This document shows positions 20,071 through 29,338 of a DNA stretch of 64,000 nucleotides, piece after piece (the stretch's first letter is position 1; the number at the start of each line of letters is the position of its first letter). Source of the stretch: Aricia agestis. Taxonomy: Eukaryota; Arthropoda; Insecta; Lepidoptera; Lycaenidae. The notes under the pieces were generated by a model. The model saw only the letters and a list, made by a program, of their open reading frames with translations, made no database searches and was not told the DNA's origin. The translations under genes and the position numbers were made by a program. The stretch covers positions 17,219,980-17,283,979 of the forward strand of contig NC_056407.1 of assembly GCF_905147365.1 (NCBI RefSeq). Direction: 5' to 3'.

Positions 20071-20275
20071 GACCATATTATTTAACAACCATGCTACCAG
20101 CGACGATGCCAAGATACGGATTGAAGTTAAGGGAGACCTTAACGTAACTCAAAGGTAGTGTGGCGGTACCCAACGATATCAATTCTAATTCTATGGCGGT
20201 ACCCACAATTCACCTATCATTCCTGCATCGCGCTATCGAAGTTTCGGAGAACGGCAAGATATATTCAACGTCTGA

Positions 20276-20406
20276 GGCCCGTATTTTTAGTCAGTACTTA
20301 AGAAGCGCCTCGGCCTCAAGGAACTGTCAAAATTTGGACCAATCACAGAGGCGAACCGCGCCTTGAGGCCGAGGCGCTTCTTAAGTACTGACTAAAAATA
20401 CGGGCC
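20276..20406. mobile_element. Foldback MITE with 46-bp perfect terminal inverted repeats
   Basis: 20276-20321 and 20361-20406 are exact reverse complements, beginning ggcccgtatttttagtcagt; the 39-bp loop is unique. GGCCC ends are shared with the foldbacks at 39989 and 41371. Flanks TGA and TTA do not match exactly. Confidence 0.85.
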
Positions 20407-20880
20407 TTAAATGACATCAGTCGGCTTCGGCCTGACCGAGAATGCTATCTCTCTCGGTCGGAAGGTCTTCCTTTTCGGTCGCCACGAACAACGTTAAAGT
20501 AGCTAAACCACATAAAATACTTCAATAATTCAATATTGATTAAAAATAGCTCGTTATTTTATTAATTAAATTCATTATACATTAAGCAGACCGCCAAGTT
20601 TTGTCATCAAAGAGCTGGGTATCGAAGTTGGCGGAGTAATAGAATGGCGGCAGGTAGTACGATTAAGCTTTTATCGGCCCTGATTAACTGTCGGCCGCGA
20701 TGGATTTATTGTAAAAGTTCGACCGCGGGTGCCCGCTCTACCTATAATTGTCTACGTGAACGGAATTGAACCTGTGCTCTCCTTAAGGTGACGCCTTGAT
20801 AATTTGGCTGCATGCGATATCGATTTTTCTCAACAATGACTAAAGCTAAGAAATTAAGAAAAAAGAGATTAAGACAGGTC
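20407..20880. other. Unassigned intergenic DNA
   Basis: Nothing recognised except a short ctcggtcggaaggtc inverted scrap near 20450. Confidence 0.35.
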
Positions 20881-21112
20881 GCCGAGTGAGTGAGTTTACC
20901 GGAGGCCCAATCCCCTACCCTTTTTCCTTCCCCACCCTCCCATATTTACTTCCCTACCCTGCCCTATTCCCTTCCCTATTACCCTATTCCCTCTTAAAAT
21001 GTCGGCAACGCACCTGCAGCTGTTCTGATGCTGCGAGTGTCCATGGGCGACGGAAGTTGCTTTTCATCAGGTGACCCGTTTGGTCGTTTGCCCCCTTATT
21101 TCATAAAAAAAA
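20881..21112 (+). mobile_element. 5'-truncated copy of SINE-like family S
   Basis: It begins at gccgagtgagtgagtttacc, lacks the first 110 bp, and ends tttcataaaaaaaa. The clean 5' truncation is what target-primed reverse transcription leaves. Confidence 0.7.
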
Positions 21113-21512
21113 GTTAACGTTTATTGTCAGTATTCATCATGTCTTTATCTTTGAATTACCCATACCATAACACGATTGGTCAACTTTTATAACACAGAAA
21201 ATAATATTATTAATTAAAAAAGACCTCTATAAAAACAGGGATTCTAATTTTGCCAACAAAGGAGATAGATTCCAAAATTTGTATATAGATTGGTTAAGCA
21301 TACACTATAATTTGCCCATAGCTTATAAGTGTGAAATATACATTTTACGGTTTTCAAATTACGCGACAAAAACCCCTACGCCCTTTCCATTTCTTGCTGT
21401 TCCATTTCACAAGCGATCTAAAACATATCCAAAACGATTTTTTACTTTAACGCGACGTCACCTTAATAAGAATCAAATCTTCCAGTCGCTTGCACCGTAT
21501 TAACATGTTATA
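21113..21512. other. Unassigned intergenic DNA
   Basis: A 74-codon plus-strand frame at 21279-21503 has no motif; not called. Confidence 0.35.
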
Positions 21513-21783
21513 CTAGATGTCCCGCGCGGCTTCGCCCGCGTAAATTAGGAAATTTACAGAAACCGTACATTATCCCATAAAATTTATTTCCCCCGTTTTT
21601 CCCACATTTTCCTGAGTTTCTTCGGTCGTATTAGTCTTAGCGTGATAATATAATATAGCCTATAGTCTTAATCGATAAATGATCTAACACTGAGATAAGT
21701 TTTTAAATCGGACCTGTATTTCCTGAGATTGACGCGTTCAAGCAAACATACTCTTCAGGTTTATAATATTAGGTAGGTATAGA
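21513..21783 (-). mobile_element. Helitron (family F)
   Basis: Minus strand starts TCTATACCTACCTAATATTA and ends with gcgggcgaagccgcgcgg then gacatCTAG. Other copies at 33096-33387 (+) and 52945-53236 (-), each joined to the same neighbour repeat. Confidence 0.75.
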
Positions 21784-22275
21784 TTTTTCTTAATTATCGC
21801 TTGACAAACTCGAGTCTCGATCTAAAAGACTATGAAATTGTATAATATGGTAGTGATGATGATGATGAATGTAATTTGCATAGTAGCATATGCTTTCTGT
21901 TCTTAAAATAACGCCGAAACTCCCAAACTTGTATCTATAAAGAATCAGGAGTTCTCTCAGCACCTTCCGAACCACGGTATACCAGGTATATCTCGGTGCA
22001 AAATCTTACTTGTTGGTAGCATATGCTTAGAATACTTCTCACGAAACCGAAGTCACCACATGTTTCCCTATAAGTTTTGAGGAGTTCCCTCGATTACTTA
22101 TGGATCCTTCATCAGATCACCACTTTTGTGAATATAATACCAAATTGGGATGATACCCTATGAGTATACCAAAAGAAAAAAATTTAAAATCGGTTAACAA
22201 ACGGCGGAGTAATCGTTGAATATAAAAAAACGAACATAACACCTCCCCCATTTTGAAAGTCGGTTAAAATTGTAG
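21784..22275 (-). repeat. Repeat R (AACCGACTTTC ... GATGATGAT)
   Basis: About 490 bp from attatcgcttgacaaactcg through tggtagtgatgatgatgatg, gcatatgctttctgttctta and ttgaggagttccctcgatta to gaaagtcggttaaaa. Copies at 32806-33095 (partial), 53237-53740 and 62595-63048. No coding capacity; class unknown. It always touches Helitron F except at 62.6 kb. Confidence 0.65.
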
Positions 22276-22512
22276 CCTATGTGTTATTCTGATGTATAAG
22301 CTATATTATTGTAAAGTTTCATTAAAATCCGTTCAGTAGTTTTTGCGTGAAAGAGTAACAAACATCCATACATCCACACATCCACACATCCATACATCCA
22401 TACATCCATACATCCATACATCCATACATCCATACATCCATACATCCATACATCCATACATTCATACATCCATACATCCAAACAAACTTTCGCCTTTATA
22501 ATATTAGTAGGA
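22276..22512 (-). mobile_element. Helitron-like fragment with a (CATCCATA)n array
   Basis: Minus strand begins near taatcctactaatattataa, then ggcgaaagtttg, followed by the 8-bp array at 22363-22480 and gttactctttcacgcaaaaa. The array translates to a repeated MDVWMYGC-type string, which is not a protein gene. Confidence 0.6.
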
Positions 22513-24267
22513 TTAGAACATTCCCTGGAATAATCTCTCGTCTTTCTTCATACTTTAAGAATTCATTCGTTTAAGAATATTTGAATATTAAAAGGTTAAA
22601 TTAACGCTGGAGTTTTGAAAAATATTTGAATTTTAAATAACTCGAGCGTTAATTTCACCTTATACCTAATACTTCTCGGTTTTCTCAATATTTTGTCTTC
22701 TTAGTTCTTACTGCACTTTCACTTGTCTTCTAGCACCGACAGAAAATAATAATGCAGATATTATATGAGTATATTTTAGATATGAGTGTTTAATATCGAC
22801 GGCGGAAGTCTGCCGACGGAAGCCATGCCAGGATATTAGATCTGCCCTCGCCGCCCGCGCCGCAAACTAAATGAAATCAGGACTTTCTTTCAGCGGGAAT
22901 ATTATATCCGCCTATTCGCTTATTGCGTCAGCATGACTTATTCGATGATTGAACACATCACGCGTGTTAGGGTAATATTGTTTTTATAAAAAGGATGTGA
23001 ATAATGGATATAAAAATCAAACGTTCCTTCGACCTCAGTTAGTTTTTCTTGCATTTACTAAAAGAATGGTATTTATTCATAAACAGGAGTTGCGTCGGCA
23101 CAACGCCAGAAACACGGCTAAAATTTCAGTCACTTAAGAGTCATAAGTGACTGAAGTTATGAGTTATGCTTTGACCAACTTCTGAAGATTTTTTGAGAGA
23201 AGTTTATCTTTTACGTAGCGTAGTTGATTGGTCATTTTGACCTAAACCAAGACCTATAATGCAAAGTGTTAATAAACAGACTGATAAACTTCCGTCAGAA
23301 ATCTCAGAAGCCAGGCATTAGAATATCACGATTTAAAAGTGGGACCACATAAATAACTAGTATTTACTACGCTATAAATGTGTGTCAGTGGGCGGTATGC
23401 GGCGGGGTGTTCCGGCGTCCGGTTTTGCCGGAAGCACGTATGAGTTACGGAGGATGTCCGGACACTTCCCTCCAGCCCTTGGCGCCCGTGCTCACTGCAA
23501 TCGCCCTTTATACCCCATAGTTACAGCTGAAAATCTAAGTTAAAGAATGTAAGTTTAGTTCTAGTATCATAATTAAATTCTGTAACCTTCCCTAGGTTAT
23601 AGAATTTAACTCCTCCTAGAGAAATCTCCTAAAATTATTGTCACTAATGTCGAATAAAATAAAAAAGTATGTGCCAATAATATTATTTGCAAATTCTAGT
23701 TATAGATCTTTTCTCCACCGGTTGAAGCTGCTAAGAAGTGATAAAGCAAACTTGGTTGTACTTGTTCTAAGCTACTACAGGAGTTTTTCGGCTACTACCT
23801 CATTAGCTAAGAAACCAGTACATTTGGGAGTTGAGACGAATCAAATCGATCAGTAATCAAATCCGCAAGAAAAACATTAGACATGACTGTATAATGCAGA
23901 AACTTAAAGTAACAAAACAAACTCCAGCTGAATCGCTAATCTTTCATCTGATAAACTTTTCACTGGCCGTTCCGCCGTAATCAAACGTAATCACGAGTCC
24001 TTCAGGATTTAAAATTTACGATCGTCGTTTATTGGCCGTAAACCGTCTGCTACAATTAGTCGTACAATAATCGCAGACAAAGGAGGACGGATTAAGTGTT
24101 ACATTAAGTCCCATTTTACTGCGAGGCAATCAAATGAGGGATAACAATTCATATCCGATTTGGTTTAGGGTTCCCTTATCTACGACGGAAGCCGCTACCC
24201 GCTGTTTAGTTCCATAAGATAGAGGTTGTGTTGTCCTTGTTGTGGTAGAATACAATGTCTGTCAGAA
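22513..24267. other. Unique intergenic DNA
   Basis: No mobile element recognised. GC-rich patches at 22795-22880 and 23385-23515, and a stretch at 23940-24110 with tttattggccgtaaac, a homeodomain-type site. These are candidates for conserved non-coding DNA only. Confidence 0.35.
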
Positions 24268-24527
24268 AATAGGGAATATGCATGATTTTTTTTTATGACT
24301 TTAATTAGGCCTTTATATCTTTATAAATGAGAACAAAACATAAATAGGCTTCAAAATATTCAAATTATTCTTTAAATTGAAATTTAAAACATCGATTACA
24401 TTTGTAGCGTCCAAACGCCGGCATTAAGCGCGCCATGTTGATGACGTAAGATGTTATGTCCCTTGTTTGTTTCCTTTAGTGATTCAGTTACTTCGTACTT
24501 ATTTTCGGGTTTATTTGCTATTAAATC

Positions 24528-24676
24528 ATGGAAGAGGCTAAAAAACCTTCTTACAAGTATTGTGTGATACTGAAGTGCAAAAGCATTAGATACTAGAAAC
24601 ACACCTGACAAAGTATTTTTCGTATTCCAAACGATGTAAAAATACGAGAACCATGGTGTAAGATGATGAAAAGCTA
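24528..24676 (+). pseudogene. THAP zinc-finger pseudogene fragment
   Basis: From the ATG at 24528 the frame reads MEEAKKPSYKYCVILKCKS, with the first Cys pair of a C2CH THAP finger (C-x4-C). After two stops and frame changes come NTPDKVFF and the IPNDVKIREPWC element, matching the conserved Pro, Phe, Arg and Trp-Cys positions. The finger is cut at 24677 by the SINE-like insertion before the final Cys-His pair. It is the N-terminal part of a THAP transposase and is broken. Confidence 0.6.
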
Positions 24677-24972
24677 TGGGGGCAAACGAGCAAACGGGTC
24701 ATCTGATGGAAAGCAACTTCCGTCGCCCATGGACACTCGCAGCATCAGAAGAACTGCAGGTGCGTTGCCGGCCTTCTAAGAGGGAATAGGGTAATAGGGG
24801 AGGGTAGGGAAGGGAAGGGAAGGGAATAGGGTAGGGGATTGGGCCTCCGGTAAACTCACTCACTCGGCGAAACACTGCGCAAGCGCTGTTTCACGCCGGT
24901 TTTCTGTGAGAACGTGGTATTTCTCCGGTCGAGCCGGCCCATTCATGCCGAAGCATGGCTCTCCCACGTATA
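24677..24972 (-). mobile_element. A-tailed SINE-like element (family S), tail lost
   Basis: Runs from gggggcaaacgagcaaacgg to tctcccacgtata on the plus strand; the A-tail and ttatttcat part are missing at the left junction. Confidence 0.7.
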
Positions 24973-25149
24973 AATTCTCTATCTCCATTATCGTGTTTAT
25001 TACTATTGTGATGATCATTACAACGTAAGTATGCTACGTATATAGCATACTTATGTTACTGTTATACATCTTCATGCGATTTAGTCAAAAGTAAATTAAT
25101 TTTGCAATAGAAGATCTGAAACAAACAAGTAGCTACTTATGTCGGTATG

Positions 25150-25201
25150 TACTCAACGTAAATTGTTCATAATAATTATTATGAACAATTTACGTTGAGT
25201 A
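25150..25201. repeat. 52-nt perfect palindrome without a loop
   Basis: tactcaacgtaaattgttca and its mirror complement meet at aataa/ttatt (25175/25176). Every one of 26 pairs matches. A second, imperfect one (aagtatgcta/tagcatactt) lies 100 bp upstream at about 25027-25052. Confidence 0.9.
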
Positions 25202-25215
25202 GCATAATTGGAACA

Positions 25216-25317
25216 TCTAATATATAAAAATTCTCATGTCACTGTTTGTGCGCGAACTCCTAGGTAGCCGATTTTGTTGAAATTTATATGGCAAAACAAC
25301 TTTGCCGGGTCAGCTAG
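25216..25317 (+). mobile_element. Very short Helitron (family B, 102 bp)
   Basis: Starts TCTAATATATAAAAATTCTC, ends actttgccgggtcagCTAG. Both ends present with almost no interior. Confidence 0.7.
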
Positions 25318-25865
25318 TCTAATTAAATAAAATCGTAAAATCACGATTTGATGCAAAATATTCTAACATCATAAATGCATTTATTTGCGGTAGATAGTCC
25401 GATTGTGCTTTGATAAAACCTTATATACTCATTTATAAAACCTAATATACCATATAGATTCCCTATAAATATAGATTCACTAGAAATCACCAGTTTTAAA
25501 CTATTTTTCTAACAAATACCACAGTATGAATATCGGCGCCGATATGTAACATCTGACGTCACATTTCGTTTCGACCAATGGTGGCGCGTTTATTAAGTTT
25601 GAATTTCCCTCCAATAATTTTCTTTTTTTAAACAACATTTTATGGGTTTAAATGATAACTAATTAAAAAAAAATACCTTTTGATCATAATGTGAGGATGA
25701 TAAAGATTACAGAAAAATATATTGGAGATGGAATTATTTTTTTTGCATATTCCCTATTGTTTTGTTTGTGACAATACCAGCCTTTAAAAGCACATAACTC
25801 TGAAAGTATAGTGACTTTTTAAACGGTGCGTTGCGCAATAACAAAACAATTGACTGGGCGGGATA

Positions 25866-25955
25866 GGCTATCCACTACTTAACTTGACAGATTCTGAATC
25901 TGTCAAAAAAGTTGTCTGTCCGGCACTTTACCAGGAAGGCCCTAAATCTCAACTG
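25866..25955 (+). repeat. Fragment of the GGGCCTGTTTCACC foldback family
   Basis: ggctatccactacttaactt, gacagattctgaatctgtca and the ggcactttaccaggaaggccct end match 39989-40118 with a degraded left end. Confidence 0.5.
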
Positions 25956-26004
25956 ATGAAAAATCTGAACAGCCCTCTTAGTGCATAGGACTGTGGTCTG
26001 TGTT

Positions 26005-26199
26005 ATGCTAAGTACTCACATACGGTTTTGCTCGATAGTTTTACTCCAAATCGAGCAATAACCACCGTGTGGACCGCCAAAACTGACAGCTCGAAGGCTC
26101 GCTTCGAGCCGGCTCGGTGGAATTAATTTTGTCAAATATGTCATTTCCTTCGATTCGGAGTAAAACTATCGAGCAAAACCGTATGTGAGTACTTAGCAT
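26005..26199. mobile_element. Foldback MITE with 50-bp inverted repeats
   Basis: 26005-26054 (atgctaagtactcacatacg...) pairs with 26150-26199 with one mismatch; a 95-bp spacer contains cttcgagccggctcgg. It is non-coding. Confidence 0.8.
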
Positions 26200-26378
26200 T
26201 ACGCCCATGATGGAAAAAAGGAGGCGATTAAGAACATGACTGTAGAGAAATTTATAGGGGGAATATTATATAATTTATAGGGGGTCTATAGTTGCCCATG
26301 ATCGAAATCGATTATGGATGTGCCAATCATGGCTTTTTATAATGGCCTAACAAGTCGAAGTGGGGCCTTTATAGATGA

Positions 26379-26947
26379 CTAGATGACACCCGCAACTCCG
26401 TTGCGCCAAAGTTCGATTATCACGTAGGAACCGTACATTTTCCGGGATAAATAGTATCCTATGTCCTTTCCCGGGACTCTAAATATCTCCATACCAAATT
26501 TCGCCTCGCCTCCGTGGTGTAGTGGTATAGAGCCCGGCTCTTGACTCGGGGGTCGCATCGTGGGTTCTATTCCCGCGTTGGAAACATAATTATTATTTCC
26601 ATGTTTGGTTAGGATAATCATAGGACAATGCAGACTGATCATCTGATTGTCTGACAAGTAAGATGATCCATGCGTTGGATGGGCATGTAAAAAGTCGGTC
26701 CTGCGCCTGATCTCTCGCCGATCGTGTCGGTCTTCCGTCCCACTGGGTTATGAGAGTAAAGGAATAGAGAGTGCTCTTGTGTACTGCGCACACACTTGGG
26801 CACTATAAAATTACTCCTGCGTAGCTGGCCTGGTTTCAATGAAACCGGCCACCGTCACCGAAACCAGTGTGGGAGCTATTATTATATTATACCAAACAGC
26901 AAAATCAGTTTAGCGGGCGTTAAGAGGTTACAGACAGACAGATAATC
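26379..26947 (-). mobile_element. Helitron (family E) split by a tRNA-derived SINE
   Basis: Plus strand opens CTAGatgacacccgcaactc with the hairpin around gttgcgcc, as at 43045. It reads to ataccaaatttc at 26506 and resumes at 26890 with accaaacagcaaaatcag, continuous with the uninterrupted copy at 43045 (catgccatatttcagcaaaa). The 5' TC end is lost. Confidence 0.7.
26508..26889 (+). mobile_element. tRNA-derived SINE
   Basis: The head (about 26508-26583) looks like a tRNA: GCCTCCGTGGTGTAGTGG gives the A box, GGGTTCTATTCCCG the B box (one change from GGTTCGATTCC). A 300-bp unrelated body follows, ending in an AT-rich tail (attattatattat). ataccaaa flanks both sides as a target duplication. 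The anticodon-stem region is preserved, but this is not a functional tRNA gene. Confidence 0.8.
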
Positions 26948-28298
26948 TTATATATATCTTTAATCAAATAATATGGATATGGATTAATTTATATCGTGTC
27001 CTTAAAAGGAAAGGTAATAACCGTTTGTCTTTAGTTACTAATTTGTTTTTTTTATAAAAATTTAAATGAAGAACAAGTAATGAATTATCGCGGAAAAAGT
27101 ATTCGGCTTAAGTTGGCGGTCGTATATTACAAGTCGCGTCATATTCCAGGCGTGAGTTACGAGCGGTTCCGGGATAACTTACTCCGAACAACATTCATTT
27201 TAATAAAATGGCGTTTTAACTATCATACTAATAATAAACAGCCGAGAGTTTGTCTATACGTTTGCTTCTTATTCAAGCAAAAACGAATGAACTGGTTTTG
27301 ACGAGTTTGTTCGTAGTTTAGGCTCCGGACTGACATGAAGACATGATCTATATGCATCAGCGCGACCGAGCGGCCCGGCCGCTAATCTACGAGATCGCAA
27401 GCAATTGCATGTAATGACATATTTAAACTTAAAACTACTCCGCAATGCCGTGGAGCGGCCGGGCCGCTCGATCGCGCGGCCACGTATAAATCGAGCCAAA
27501 TATTACTTTTTGTCTTGATTCTGCGTTACTACCTTTTATTCAGAGTATTTACTCAGATATATACGTAAATTATTTAATAAAGCCCCATCCATAACATTAT
27601 GTCGTTCATGAAAACTTCGTAGAGGCTCTACTTGGGCTCTACGGCGTCTACGCGTTCGTAGCATCGTCACCAAGTTTGACGTACACGACTGCAATATACT
27701 CCGGTATCGGAGTACCTAGAAATTCATACACGGAGCACATTGACTTATTGCAGATATAATTTATTTGTCACTATTACTTTTGCTCAAAACTATTGTACAC
27801 GTATTCATCACGTTCTTTCTTACTCAAGTACGAGATTTTGCCTTTGATATATTTTGTGAAACAAACTTCTATTCAAGGAATAAGTATGATATATCATATA
27901 ATATCTTTATATCATACTTATTTCATACCTATTCTGTGCTAGTAGTATACATTAAAACAAGCTGTTCTGTACTTACAGCCTTTATAAACGGATTATCATT
28001 CGGCATTGCGTTTACAGTATCAGCTGTAACTATCTGCGATGCTCACCTCATTTCCTCCCGTAAATGTACAGCGGCACGCTTCGTAAGCCCAACCGTGCAT
28101 AGCAAAGTCACAAGACTCCAGACGAGTTGACATAGTTCGAATCTCGATGTAAAATGTGCATAGCGGTAATTTAAACTCAAACATTTTTATTAAGTTGCCG
28201 TTTTCTATATCGCCGTTTGTTTTTCAAAGTGAAATTAACATAATTAAGTGGTTGTACCTTTGGTACTAGTTAATACCATTCAAATCGAATTCATCTAA
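26948..28298. other. Unique intergenic DNA with a GC-rich foldback
   Basis: 27362-27383 (gcgaccgagcggcccggccg...) pairs with 27454-27475 with one mismatch across a 70-bp AT-rich spacer. Apart from that no element or gene is recognised. Confidence 0.45.
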
Positions 28299-28434
28299 AG
28301 GTAAGTTCACATTGCAAAGTGATGAGGCGATGCGAAGATATACAGTTGTCGAGATGCCTATTCCAAAGAATGGCTCATATTATATTTTCAATGCATCGCA
28401 CACCCTCATTATGTTGCAATGCGAACCGACCCTA
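28299..28434. mobile_element. Foldback MITE (TTCGCATTGCAA type)
   Basis: Left ggtaagttcacattgcaaag and right ttgcaatgcgaaccgacc are inverted copies, continuing inward as gaggcgatgcga / gcatcgcacaccctc. Confidence 0.6.
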
Positions 28435-29061
28435 AGTCGTTTCTTCACCACGAACCTAGTTTACTTGTAATAAGCGTAGGGCCATTTAATTTACCGTTTT
28501 GTTTAATTGTGCTTGGCGCTCGTGACGTAACCGGCCTGGCTTCTCGCCAGCAGTTGCTTCTTGCACGAGGACGATGTACTCTTGTTCTTGTTGAGTCAAT
28601 GACTGGAATATCAGTGTCTGGTCTGATCGCGATATGCAAAGATCGCTGCAACAGGGGACATATGACGGAGGACGTCACGTATATTATGGAGGTTTCAGTG
28701 ATTTAGAAAGTATTTTTTCAAAAGCCGATCTAAAACAACTAAAGAATGACTAGCTATTAGTAACAAAGAACGATTAAAACCTTAAACTACAGTGGCTTTT
28801 CAACTACGCAGCCTTCGCAGTGGAATAATACACAATGTGCGAGGTCCGTTGATGTGGTACGTCGACGCAAACGTTGAACAATATTCTGGGGACTATATTG
28901 CGCTGTTCGGATTTTAAACCTTAATAAAAGCCACAGGGAGGATGCGAGTATTACAAAATAAACAAAAACAGAAAAGGTATCTCTCGGAGGTATTCTCAGC
29001 TGCACGGGTTTAAATTGTACAGACTACAGAGTATGAAAATGAAGGGAAAACGATAACGTTT
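28435..29061. other. Unassigned intergenic DNA
   Basis: A 95-codon plus frame and a 77-codon minus frame at 28419-28706 mirror each other and lack motifs; I call neither. Confidence 0.35.
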
Positions 29062-29338
29062 CGTGGGAGAGCCATGCTTCGGCACGAACGGGCCGGCTCG
29101 ACCGGAGAAATACCACGTTCTCACAGAAAACCGGCGTGAAACAGCGCTTGCGCTGTGTTTCGCCGAGTGAGTGAGTTTACCGGAGGCCCAATTCCCTTCC
29201 CTATCCTCCCCTATTCCCTTCCCTTCCCATCCCTACCCTTCCCTATTACCCTATTCCCTCTTAAAAGGCCGGCAACGCACCTACAGCTCTTCTGATGCTG
29301 CGATGGGCGACGGTCCCCTTCTTTCATAAAAAAAAAAA
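29062..29338 (+). mobile_element. A-tailed SINE-like element (family S)
   Basis: Starts cgtgggagagccatgcttcg, ends ttctttcata plus 11 A. A 39-bp deletion removes the middle of the 3' part (gctgcgatgggcgacggtcc). CG or AACG flanks both sides. Confidence 0.75.

Larger units (their letters stand above)
24268..25758 (+). mobile_element. P-like (THAP) DNA transposon relic, carrying later insertions
   Basis: aatagggaatatgca at 24268-24282 and its exact reverse complement at 25744-25758 bound the region. Just inside the left end is a THAP-domain remnant (24528). The transposase body is absent; instead there are a family S element, palindromes and a short Helitron. THAP domains bind the ends of P-type transposons, so a P-like origin is the best reading; no 8-bp target duplication is visible. 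Confidence 0.5.

Noticed and set aside
22284..22481. 65-codon minus-strand frame of MDVWMYGC repeats
   Set aside because: It is the translation of the (CATCCATA)n microsatellite within a Helitron-like fragment; all frames of such an array stay open.
24528..24676. Host THAP-domain gene exon
   Set aside because: Stops and frame changes within the finger, truncation by a SINE-like insertion, and location inside inverted transposon ends.
26508..26583. tRNA gene
   Set aside because: The A and B boxes are those of a SINE head: a 300-bp non-tRNA body and a target duplication follow, and the B box is mutated.
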